From contig OX463788.1 in NCBI GenBank assembly GCA_949825025.1, positions 22,177,971 to 22,241,970 on the forward strand: 64,000 nucleotides of DNA. The letters are read 5' to 3'. This document shows, piece by piece, positions 45,513 through 57,137 of the stretch. The notes beneath the pieces were generated by a model. That model did not search any database and had not been told where the DNA came from. It saw only the letters and a list, made by a program, of their open reading frames with translations. The stretch comes from Siphlonurus alternatus. Taxonomy: Eukaryota; Arthropoda; Insecta; Ephemeroptera; Siphlonuridae. Numbering within the stretch: the first letter of the stretch is position 1; each line of letters starts with the position of its first letter. The position numbers were made by a program, and so were the translations under genes.

Positions 45513-47287
45513 TGGCACCAAAGCCCGAAAAAAATACGCACATTTAAATTAGGTGTGCCCCTAGCGATTTGAGCAAACCCTGAAATTAACAAATATTTCG
45601 AGCTTTGCTCATTTAAATTTGATAATTTCTAGAAAGTGCTCAAAGCAAAATGAAAAATAATAATTGTAAATTGTGCCGTATTACAGTAATGAATAATAAA
45701 TCACTTTTTTAATTAATTGATGAAATGACAAATTTAACATTTTAGCATGTGTGCATAGTTATTTTTTTACTAAAACATATTTCTTTCTGTATTATTCAAG
45801 TCGTATTGAAAAATACGATTTTGTCACACTGAGAGACACTTTTTAATTTTTTTATTATTATCATTTTTTTATAATTAAAGGGTATGATTACAATTATACT
45901 CTAGCAATAATTTCCAGGTTGCGTGATTTCTAAGTTCATCAGACGACGACCACACATGACAAAGAAAAGTGTCTCAGATCAGCAGCAGCATTAGCAAATT
46001 CAACGCAAGGATTTGTGTTTTGTAACTGCAAGAAAGGTTGTCAATCTAAAACATGCGTGTTGCTGTGCAAAGGAAAAAACAATATGTAATTTAAAGTGTC
46101 GATCATGATAATAATCCCTGCAAAAATAAGTAAAGTTAATGATCAGGTATAATAATGTAGTATCAACCTCATTTTTTTTATTGCAGAAATGGATAGAGGG
46201 TGAAAAGTAATGCTACCCTGATTTTTTTCAGATTTTTTAGAGCCCGGGAAGTATTTTTAAAAAATTATTGAAAGTCCTTTTTGTGACGTCACGCGGCGGT
46301 AAGTCCTATCCTTTTCTTAAGGAGCGGCGTCTCGTGACGTTACAAAAGAACTTTCAATAATTTTTTTAAAATACTTCCCGGGCTCTAAAAAATCTGAAAA
46401 AAATCAGGGTAGCATAACATTGCAAGTTTGCACCCTTTATCCATTTCTGCAATAAAAAAAATTGAGGTCGATACTCCATTATTTATTTTGCATGCTTAAA
46501 TTTTCATTTTTTTTTTTTTTTTTAAAGGTTATAGGTTTGGTACTATCTTGAGGACTTCTTTGCATGCTTCGTAGCAAGTTCTATAAAATAAATTAAGTTA
46601 AAATGATTTTATAATATATTAGCTGTAATACATTTATTTAAATAAACTATAGCATACAATATTAATATAAGAAGTGTGACAAAATAGTATTTTTCAATAT
46701 TACTTGAAGAATACAGAAAGAAAATTAATGCTTTAATAATAAAAAACATATATACACACATACTATAATGTTAAATTCGTATTTTTTATCAATTAATTAA
46801 AAAAGTGATATAATTAAAATAATATTAAATTTACATTATTTTATTGTTTATTTATTACTATAATACGGCACAATTTCCAATTATTATTTTTTATTTTGCT
46901 TTGAGCACTCCTAGAAATGATCAAAACAGTGAGCAAAGCCCGAAATAAAACTTCTCGTCGGGGTTTGCTTTTTTCGAGTTGAGCACTTTTTAGAAATGAT
47001 CAAATTTAAACGAGCAAACCTCGAAATAAAACTTCTTGTCAGGATTTTCTTTTTCCGATTTGAGCACTTCTAGAAATTATCAAATTTAAATGAGCAAAGA
47101 CCGAAATAAAACTTCTCGTCGGGATTTGCTTTTTTTGATTTGAGCACTAGTTTCTAGAAATGAGCAAATTTAAATTAGCAAAGCCCAAAATATTTGTTTA
47201 TTTCGGGCTTTGCTCAAATCGCTAGGGGCACACCTAGGTGTGCGCATTTTTTTCGAGTTTTGCCCGAATTCGGACTTTGATGCCAAC
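45513..47287. mobile_element. 1.8-kb element with TGGCACCAAAGC ends
   Basis: The left end (TGGCACCAAAGCCCGAAAAA) and right end (GGACTTTGATGCCAACA) pair for about 140 bp, including TTAGGTGTGCCCCTAGCGAT. 46906-47200 has three to four tandem units of ~83 bp (AAATAAAACTTCTCGTCGGG). A MITE at 46154 sits inside. Confidence 0.85.
46154..46480. mobile_element. AATGGAGTATTG palindromic MITE, nested copy
   Basis: Same element as 44375-44695 at about 93 percent, inside the 45513-47287 element. Carries TGACGTCA at 46284-46291; the second site has decayed to TGACGTTA. Confidence 0.93.
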
Positions 47288-47601
47288 ATATATACATATA
47301 TTTTATATTAAATTAATTCCAATCAAGCATAAAGAAGAAAACGTTCTTGTATAAATAAGGATGTCAAATTAACTTATTACTTTTAAGAAACGTGTGGCTG
47401 TAAATCAGTTTTAACTGTTGTAATTTATATATAATATCATCATATCATATAATTGATAAATATACAAATTTAACATTAACGTTTAAATTTAACATGCATG
47501 CGTGTATAGTATTTTTATTATTAAAACATTTCTTTCTGCATTTTTCAATTAATTCAATATACTTATTATAAATATAATTATATTATAAGACATGACATAT
47601 A

Positions 47602-48318
47602 CAGGGTGATCACAAAGTTCTTGAAAATTGTAGCTGCAAATAAAACTAATAAAATTAACCTCAATGTACACTTTCTATGCATCAAATTGAAGCCCTGAAT
47701 TCAATATTTTCAAAACTCGATTAAAAAAAATTTTTTTTTGACAAAGTGGTTTTCTTACAAGTTGAAACAAAAGGTAAAAATTGTGTTTTTGCGCCTCTTT
47801 TTCTTGAAGTTTTGGACTGCAGCACCTGAAATTTAATGAATCAAAACTCTCACTTGTTAAATTTTTTCAGACGCATTACCTTAAGGTTTCTCCACATATA
47901 GGCCCCATTCGTAACTCAAAATACATGTAACCGCACCTCGAGCTCTCGCCAAAGATTACGTGACCTTTGGCGAGAGAGCTCGAGTTGCGGTTACATTTGT
48001 AACATTTGTTTGATTATTTTGTGGAGAAACCTTAAGGTAAAATGTTGGGTAAAAAAAAATCAACAAGCAAGATGCATTAAATTTCAGGTGTTCAGTCTAA
48101 ACCTTCATGAAAAAGAGGTGCAAAAACGTAACTTTTATCTTGTTTCAACGTGTAAGAAAACCACTTTGCCAAAAAAAAAATTTAATCAAGTTTTGAAAAT
48201 GTCGAATCCAGCTAGGGCTTCAATTTGATGTGTATATATAAAGTGTACGTTGAGGTTGATTTTATTAGTTTTATTTGCGGCTACAATTTTCAAGAACTTT
48301 GTGATCAGGTGATCACCC
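47602..48318. mobile_element. Palindromic element with CAGGGTGATCA ends
   Basis: TA then CAGGGTGATCACAAAGTTC; ends in the inverted form and TA. Arms of about 280 bp pair (CCTGAAATTTAATG, CTTGAAAATTGTAGC). Terminal CAGGGTG and TA flanks fit Tc1/mariner-type elements. Confidence 0.85.
47885..48031. mobile_element. TTAA-flanked MITE nested at the centre of another palindrome
   Basis: GGTTTCTCCACA...GTGGAGAAACC, 147 bp, with TTAA at 47881-47884 and 48032-48035. Inner arms contain CGAGCTCTCGCCAAAG. Removing it restores the centre TACCTTAAGGTA of the host. Confidence 0.88.
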
Positions 48319-49080
48319 TATAATTATGTATTAATTACTAAGTTCTTTTTACACAAATTACCTGCAATGTTATTAATTTTTAACTCTGACAAATATGAGA
48401 AATATGATTGAATGTTTAAATATTGATTGTTGTAAAATTATTGTAAGGTAAAAAAATACTCTGCATTGCATTTAAACTTCTTGGTTCGTTGCCAATTTTT
48501 AACTATATATACAATGAATTAATGGAGTTCGACTGAACGATGTTTTCTTCCCCACGTACGTTTTGATTTTTGACTTCACATGCAGCTTCGCAGATTTTCA
48601 TATTACAGACTGTCGCAAAGTTTAGCTACTTTCGAAACCGAAAATTTGCAGATTCAACTAAGATATCTCATCTTTTTATCAGGAAAATGCAAATTTTTAG
48701 TTTTGAAACTAAAATATAGAGGTCTCATAGACTCATATTATTTATTTATTTATTTTTTTTTTTTACCACACTGTTGCGTAAAAATATAAGAGTTAATTTT
48801 GTAAGACTTGTGCTAACCAAACAAACTTGCATTAATCCCAATTAAGTAACTAAGTATTTTTTTAATGATACATGTACGCATATATATAATTAAATTAATC
48901 ATATTATACTGTACATATAACATCTGTATGATATAATGATGCAGCAAGATAGCATTTTCAGTTATAAGCTGATACCGCGTGTCGATCCGCGATCCGCTGA
49001 TTATACGGCTGATATATATATACTCGAATCTTGACCCAAATAATTAATGTCTCAACTTTTATGCTATATGAATAATCTAT

Positions 49081-49203
49081 AGGTCTGTTCGTAAATACAC
49101 AATCAGAAAGAATCGATTATTTGTGATGAACCTTTTGTACATGGAACATAAGGTTCATCACAAATTATCGATTCTTTCTGATTGTGTATTTACGAACAGA
49201 CCT
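49081..49203. mobile_element. 123-bp near-perfect palindrome, copy 1
   Basis: AGGTCTGTTCGTAAATACAC at both ends, stem of about 55 bp, TAT on both flanks. Confidence 0.93.
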
Positions 49204-49289
49204 TATATCTTATATTCTTTATATGAGATATGAGTTGCTTGAATTTTGCGTACATACACGTCATTGTTTTATACTGTGAGTGAAATAAA

Positions 49290-49295
49290 TTTATT
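49290..49295 (-). promoter_or_regulatory. Candidate polyadenylation signal of the VWD/VWA gene
   Basis: AATAAA on the minus strand about 275 nt after the TAA stop at 49569. Weak evidence in AT-rich sequence, but the spacing is reasonable. Confidence 0.35.
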
Positions 49296-49568
49296 CAAAA
49301 CTCCAATTTAAACTTTACAAGTAAAAACTATAAAAGAAAACAATGTAGAATACAGAAAAAATAATGTTTTTTAATACCTTTAAATCCCTTTTATAGAACT
49401 AAAATATATCATAACATTAATATGTTAATAAAGAAAAAATTATGAATTATAATGAGAAACAGTAAAAAATATATAAATATATAACATATATAATTACAAA
49501 ACTTAAGTTAAATAATAAAACAAAATCAATATACCTATATTTACTGGGAAAAAAACAATGAATTATAA

Positions 49569-50049
49569 TTACACTAAATCTTTTTGCAATGAGCTTATAG
49601 CCGACTTCGTTTTTTGTTTGAAGTCTTCATATCCCGGTTGTAGCTTCGAGAGAATGACATCTTCATTATAAGCCTGCAACAAATATAATAGCAGTTATTC
49701 AATTGTTTAGCTATCGCTATAATTATATTTATTATAGCCTCAATAATTAAATATATATTACTTTAATAAGTATTGAGCGTTTAATTTTAAATGTTTAATA
49801 ATTTACTCGTTTACCCGTTTGCCGTTTACAGTTTTGCTTTCTTAGAAATTTAATACAAGATGAAATATAATTAATTAACATGAAAAATTCATGCAGTACA
49901 CAAATATATTAAGAAAGACCGATGACCAATGGTTAACACTAAACAAACAAGTCGTTTCTGAGATTTGCTGCATTGCATGATACACGAATGCTTTAATACT
50001 GTAATATGTATAATTTGTACGTGTATGATACATGTTGTATCTAATAAAG

Positions 50050-50134
<85 letters not shown>

Positions 50135-50914
50135 TGGTATTGTAACACTGAAAATCACCCCCCCGTCCTTGAACAAACTGATTCTAAATCCACTTCCTGT
50201 AGTTTTTTTGTTTTCAGTTAAATCTAGGATATCAGATTGCAAGATATCAATATCATCTGTCAAATGTAAAAATTTGTAATTTATGTTTTTCAGCAAAATT
50301 GATCGTATACACATACAAATAAATTACATAATATACTGTGTGTGTGCAGTATCTTGCATTGGAAGATCATTTATATAGCTATACTATATGTTATAATTAT
50401 AACAACAATATTATCATATTTTAGAGTAATAGACTACATTTATTTATTGTATTGAAAGATTAAAATGTATCTTTAATTGCCACAATTTTAATTACAATTC
50501 ATTTGAGGGATTGGTAAATGGGGAAAAAAGATGCAATATTCTTATGAAATATACATAATTAATTACATTTTATAATAATGATTCAATTTTTGGTTCAGAA
50601 GTGCATTAATATATATTATGTGTATGTGTATATATATATATCATATATTTATATATTGATTGGCCTTCTATCTCCGCTGAGGCAATAAGGTAAGTGCCTA
50701 AACTCTGGCTGCCAGTGTGAACTCACCGACATGATGGGGTAGACGCACGGTGAACAGAAGACGGAGCTCACGCCGTTCAAGTCGACTGCACACTCGCAAT
50801 ATTGACACGGACTTGGAATGGCTGTTAAGGCCACTCTCTTCGTAAAAACAGTTGCAAAATTCTTAGATCCACGTGGTTTATCAGTTTCCATTTTCTTTGC
50901 AGTGAACACAGTAC
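49569..50914 (-). CDS. Cys-rich tail and C-terminus of the VWD/VWA protein
   Basis: Exon 50914-50727 encodes a basic stretch and then PSPCQYCECAVDLNG and VFCSPCVYPIMS (CxxCxC then CxxC, probably disulphide-bonded). Exon 49673-49569 encodes AYNEDVILSKLQPGYEDF and a lysine-rich helix ending in KDLV and TAA. No transmembrane segment or GPI signal is seen. Confidence 0.85.
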
Positions 50915-53900
50915 CTTAAACATTCATAGTAGAATGTTAAGAAAAATTCAAACCATATAAAGCTCACAAAAGCTTTCATGCACTTTTAGGGAAAAATATC
51001 ATATGCATATAATATAATATGTATAAATAATATACATATTATGAGAAGAGTCACTGTAACTTATTGATATTTTCTTTATTATTGTTATTATTATTTTTTT
51101 GCCATGTACAGTTAATACGTACAATAGCTGAAGCTTAAATTCGATATAATGATACGGTTAAATATTTTTTAACCTCTGCTAGAAGCAATGTGTCATCAGA
51201 ATGACCCCCTCCTGAACATGGCATGTATGCAACTAACTGGACTGCTACACAGAGTGTTTAATAAGTGCCTGTGCGCGTTTGATTTGCTCTGCAGGGTTAA
51301 TATTGGAAGTATCGACCCCCAAAATCTAGCACGGGGTAGCTGAAGAACTAACTTGAAGGGTACACAAAGGAAATTGTAAAAACTGCCCTTGTTAAGATGT
51401 TTCAGGGAGAGGAATTGAAAGTTGAAAATCTGCATAGGAACTCCACATTAAAAGAAATTGGAAAAAAAAACTGTAAAAATGGTAAAAATGTTTTTAACCA
51501 CTAATTAGAACTTAGAACCCTCTTTCAAGGAAATTAACTTAAATAAAAAAATAATTTATAGTTTATGATTTTTGAAATTTTATTTTTAATTAATTTATTA
51601 TTATTATTTTTGTCACAATCACCTAAAAAAAGCGTGAGATATTTTTTAGTTAACTGTACCTCCAATATTAATCCTGCAGGGGCAAAGGAAACGCGTACAG
51701 GCGTTCATGGAAACACCATGTAATGTATATATGTTGGCACCCAATGCCGAATTCGGCCCAGGGCCGAAAAAAATACGCAGAAATAGATTGTAGCATCGGG
51801 GAATGCTCCAAACCCGAAATGAATTCAAATTTTGACTTTGGGTCAAACTACGATGCTCCAAACTAGTTCTGGTCAAATCGAAATGCTCCAAAGCCGATGG
51901 AGACTTTTACTTCGGCTTTGGAGTATTTTCATTTGACCAAAACTAGTTTGGAGCATCGTGGTTTGACCGAAAGCCGAAATGAGATTTTATTTCGGGTTTT
52001 GAGCAAAATTTGACCACAACTAGTTCTGCGCATTTTGCAGAGTTCACGTTACTTATTTATATTCTTTGATCAGTTTGAGTACTGCGCGTCAAAATAATTA
52101 ATGCTTAACACATTTACCCAAGAGACGGATTATAAGTGCAACACATTATTTATTTAAAATGTACTTCAAATTTTTCACTTAAAAAAAGTAAGAAAATAAA
52201 ACTACAATTTTTTTAATTTATTGTTAGGGTCTAATTGAATAACTGTCATCTTGCTGCAGTTATAATTTTTTTATTATAATAAATAGTGCTCCCTGCAGTG
52301 AGTTAAAATATAGGTTTCAGTGGAAAATATGACAAAAAATTTAAGAAAATGACTTTAACCTTTACCATCCCAAGTGGCAGCTGAACAATTTATAATTTAT
52401 TTATTTTATTTTTTATAATTTATTCTTCCTTCGGAAAAATGTATCAACATACTCAAGAACAATTAAATGACATAATATTAATAAAAGTTTTAAGTGCATG
52501 AAGCTGGAAATTTAGTGTAGTAGAAAACAAGTGATATTTTCTCAAAAGCAGAATATTTATTTTACAGAGATGAATGACTGCATGTCTCTCTCTATAGCAT
52601 GATGCAATATAGAAAATTGAATAAAAGTACAACATTATTACAGAAGAAGGTGTAGAAAAATAAAATTGATTGGAAACTCAGATGATACTGTGAACTCTTG
52701 TGAAAAACTTTGTGCATGGATAAAGATTGAATTTTTGACACCGTCCATCAGTTCGCAGAGCACATATCGATATAGAAATGACTGTACTCTAAAATTTGAA
52801 GTACATTTAATGTAAATAATGTGTTGGACTTATAATCCGTCTCTTGGGTAAATATATTAAGCATTATTTTGACGCGCAGTACTCAAACTGATCAAAGAAT
52901 ATAAATAAGTAACGTGAACTCTGCAAAATGCGCAGAACTAGATGTGGTCAAATTTTGCTCCAAACCCGAAATAAAATTTCATTTCAGCATTGGGTCAAGC
53001 CACGATCTCCAAACTAGTTCTGGTCAAATGAAAATGCTCCAAAGCCGAAGCAAAAGTCTCCATCGGCTTTGGAGCATTGCGATTTGACCAGAATTAGTTT
53101 GGAGCATCATAGTTTGACCCAAAGCCGAAATTTGAATTCATTTTCGGTTTGGAGCATTCCCCGATGCTCCAATCTAGTTTTGCGCATTTTTTTCGGCCCT
53201 GGGCAGAATTCGGCTTTGGGTGCCAACATATATATTATGTACAGTACATTAATTATAATAGGGTATCTAATGACATTTTATTATTACTGCATGCGTGGAT
53301 ATTTAGTCACTATAATCCCAAAGAACACTTTTAGTATAGAATATAGATTTATTTGATTTCCCTGTCAAAATTAATTCTTAATGTAACAGACAAAGTGTTA
53401 AAGAAATTAAGTATTTTGAGTTAAAAAAATATATACTTTTTTGTGACTTTATGATACATAATATGTAATCTAGTACACTTCTTAAAGTTAAAAATTGGAA
53501 TACATGCGTTAGAATCTAGCCTATTGACCTCATAAAGCACCAAGAGATGGCATTGAAAACAGCCTCGATAGAATCAGTATGACTCAACTACACGTGTACT
53601 TTAGCCAGTAGCAGAGCTCAGATATCAAAACAATGACACTTTTAGAATCACTCAGGTAAATCCACCAGATGTCCATACCTGTCTTTATGACGTCAATATG
53701 GATTCCAATTTTTAATTTTAAGAACTGTACTTTAAAGAACAGAAGTATTGCAGCAAATATTTAAAACATTTTTGTGTCCATGCAGTTATTGAATATAATT
53801 ATTACTATTATACAGAAAATATGTTATGTTATTTGATACTTACCATTTGTCTCAAGTGCAAGAGGAACGCAAAATCCCAAAATGTGTTTTGGAATTGTAA

Positions 53901-56390
53901 CTTGTCTTGCAAGATCAACGTCTCCTTTTAATTCTTTTATGTCCTTCTTCGTGTATGCTGTCTTGCCGTCAATGCCTTCAAAATAAAAGAAAATAAAAAC
54001 AGTAATATACTGTAGGATACGCAACAAGCTATTTTTCGCTGCCAAACAACTCTAATTTTATTTTATTGAAGGATTCTTCAAAATAAAAATTTGCTTCACT
54101 TACTACAGTACCACATGAACGTGTCTAATATGTTTTCTGCAGAAATGGACTTAGTTAATAGTTTGTACATTACACAGTTTGATGCTATGCCAACTTGCGT
54201 AAACGAGAAGATCGATTAGGGTAATTCAAGTGTTGATCTTAGAGAGAACAAGCAAGTGCGTATATTTGTAACTTCTATGTTGTTTGCTGTATAAATTAAT
54301 AATAATATACTGTATAATTATTTATTATATAGTCTTAGATAGCTGCATGATACCGATCGTGGTCGTGCAAAAGGTACATGCACAATCCAGTAGCTCACAA
54401 ATGTAATGTTAATTAAAAAATCAGCTTATTATAAGTGCTTGAAGTCAACTTGCCTCAAGGCCAAACTCCATGAGTACCTTAAATTTAGAACGACCAGGAT
54501 CGATATTTATGATGCATATCTTATTCCCAATTAAGCTGAATTGAATAACTACGTGCACTAATTGCACTGCAGGCACACTTAAGGTAGAGATAATACAGAT
54601 CAGCTGGCCCAATGCTAAAAAAATCCCATTCATAAAAATTATGAAAAAAATTCAAAATGTTCTCCTCTACATCCCCTATCAGTAGGTAAAATATCAGGTA
54701 TACAAAAACGAGCTAGTTTTCGAGTTATTAATTTTCAAAGTTGACCAATTTAACATGGAAGTCCCATTTCTCCATGTTAAATTGGTCAACTTTAAAAATT
54801 AATAACTCGAAAACTAGCTCGTTTTTGTATACCTGATATTTTACCTACTGATAGGGGATGTAGAGGAGAACATTTTAAATTTTTTTCATAATTTTTATGA
54901 ATGGGATTTTTTTAGCATTGGGCCAGCTGATCTGTATTATCTCTACCTTAAGGGAAAAAAATTATTATTTAACTCGAATTTTATTTCCTTGAGATTTTTT
55001 TTTTAGCATTCAAATGTACAGTCGGATGAAAAAAAGGCATGCAGTCTTCTTATTTTACATGATTAAATGTCTGGTTTTCTTATACGGTCATGTACGTTAC
55101 ATCCAAAAAAAATTAAACACCGCATACGCAATATATTCATCAGCTGTTTCATTATAATTAAATCTGTACCAAGCAACCAAGTCCACTCGATCAGAATGAA
55201 ATAAGAAGTTTTGTAAGCTATAAGTAAAAGAAACTTTTTGTCTCTTTGAATATTATTTGTTTTATGTTCTTCTTGTTCTAATATTCTCAACTGAAAACTT
55301 CATCAGAAACTTACCAAACAATAACTTCTTGGCTTTTGTTTTATTGAAGCTAAATTCATCGTCCATAAGAATGTGTAGAGTAATGTCATTTTCAAGAAGC
55401 ATTTGATGAACAGAAGGATAGTCCAGCTAAAAATGAAAGAAAAAAATATATAAATTCATCGTTTCTGTCACTTCTAGAGAAAAAAGTTGAGGGCAGTAAT
55501 AATTATTCAACAAAACCGTAAAATACCGCAATTTCAAATAGTTTAATTGGAGCATAAAATTAATTTAAATCATACATACCAACAGTGTAAGGTTGTAATA
55601 ATGCTACTCTGATTATATATTACTGTGGCGCCTGTTTGGGTATCGGGGTTACGTGCGTATACTGTATTTACTTACTGACATGTCTTCTGGATTACATTCA
55701 GTGCAAGGCATAAGAATAAATGTCTTGGACACTCCGGGTCTGAAGTGAAGTCGCGCAGCATATCGAAGAGCTCCAAAGATATCATTACTTCCATTACCTG
55801 TTACAAGCAAAAAAATTCACAACATGTAAAAGTAATGACAGTAAAATTATGTTTCATTCATATTATAATACGATTAATACGACAAATATTAAAATATATT
55901 TAAACATTATACATATAGTGCTATAGATGCAACAGCGAACAAAGTGCAGTTGTCCGCTTTTAATCTTTATAACTGAAAAGTTACCTTACTGACAATATTA
56001 CGTGTTTTTTTTGCTTCTGGTGGTCTAAAATACTTACCAACAGGGAAATTGTCGAACAAAATTGGAGTAAATAAGTCTGAGAATTCGTTGTTGACGACAA
56101 TGCTGCGAGGTTCATCGAACACACCGTCTCCGCCAAACACCACAACTCCAAGCCTGAGGAAAACATTGTATTAAATGTGATAATAGGAACGATGCTATAA
56201 TAAAATATATATCAAGCATAAATCTACAATGAGTTAAACTTTTACTAACTTCTCAGATACGAATACTACAAGGGGAAATTTGACGTACTGACCTATAATT
56301 CTAATGTTTCCCTCATCAAATTTCTATTACGTAGGTATTTGAAGTGCTGACCGAAAGATAGTAAAATAATAATAATGTTCTTACGGCATT

Positions 56391-56434
<44 letters not shown>

Positions 56435-56736
56435 ATGTTTTATTAATCATACGTAAACTTGAACAAGAATAGACCATAATATTATATTGACATAAAATTT
56501 GCTGGAAGATAAAAGGTCTGTTCGTAAATGCACAATCAGAAAGAATCGATTATTTGTGATGAACCTTATGTTTCATGTACAGAAGGTTCATCACAAATAA
56601 TCGATTTTTTCTGATTCTGTATTTACGAACAGACCTAAAGTTTTACTATTTCTTATCGGAGGAATTTTTAAATTTTACCAATTTAGATAGAATCTACATT
56701 GAAAATTTATTCTTTTATTATTTTTTTCAGCGGCAA

Positions 56737-56767
<31 letters not shown>

Positions 56768-57100
56768 GTTCATTTTATTTTATTTTAAATGTCAAATCGT
56801 ATTTAGTATCTAAAACTAACAAGTAGCTTAAAAATGCAATACTTGCCATCAATTTAAGGAATTTACTTATATTTGGTATATTCATTTACCACAACAAAAA
56901 GTTTGTAATTTTATGAGTTAAAAACTGACAACTAGATATTTAAGTTTCATGTTTTTCCTAAAAATGTTAAACATAGTACTATATTTATTATTAAAATAAA
57001 AGTATAAGAACTCTCAATATTGTAATAAGTTGAACTAATTATGTTAAGTTTGGGACATACAGCCATAGGCGAAAAATGAAAAGTGCAAAAAAAATAAAAA

Positions 57101-57137
<37 letters not shown>

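Noticed and set aside
49889..50314. A 141-residue minus-strand protein with a long Ile-Tyr repeat
   Set aside because: The repeat is an (AT)n microsatellite and the flanks have no domain; it lies in an intron of the VWD/VWA gene.
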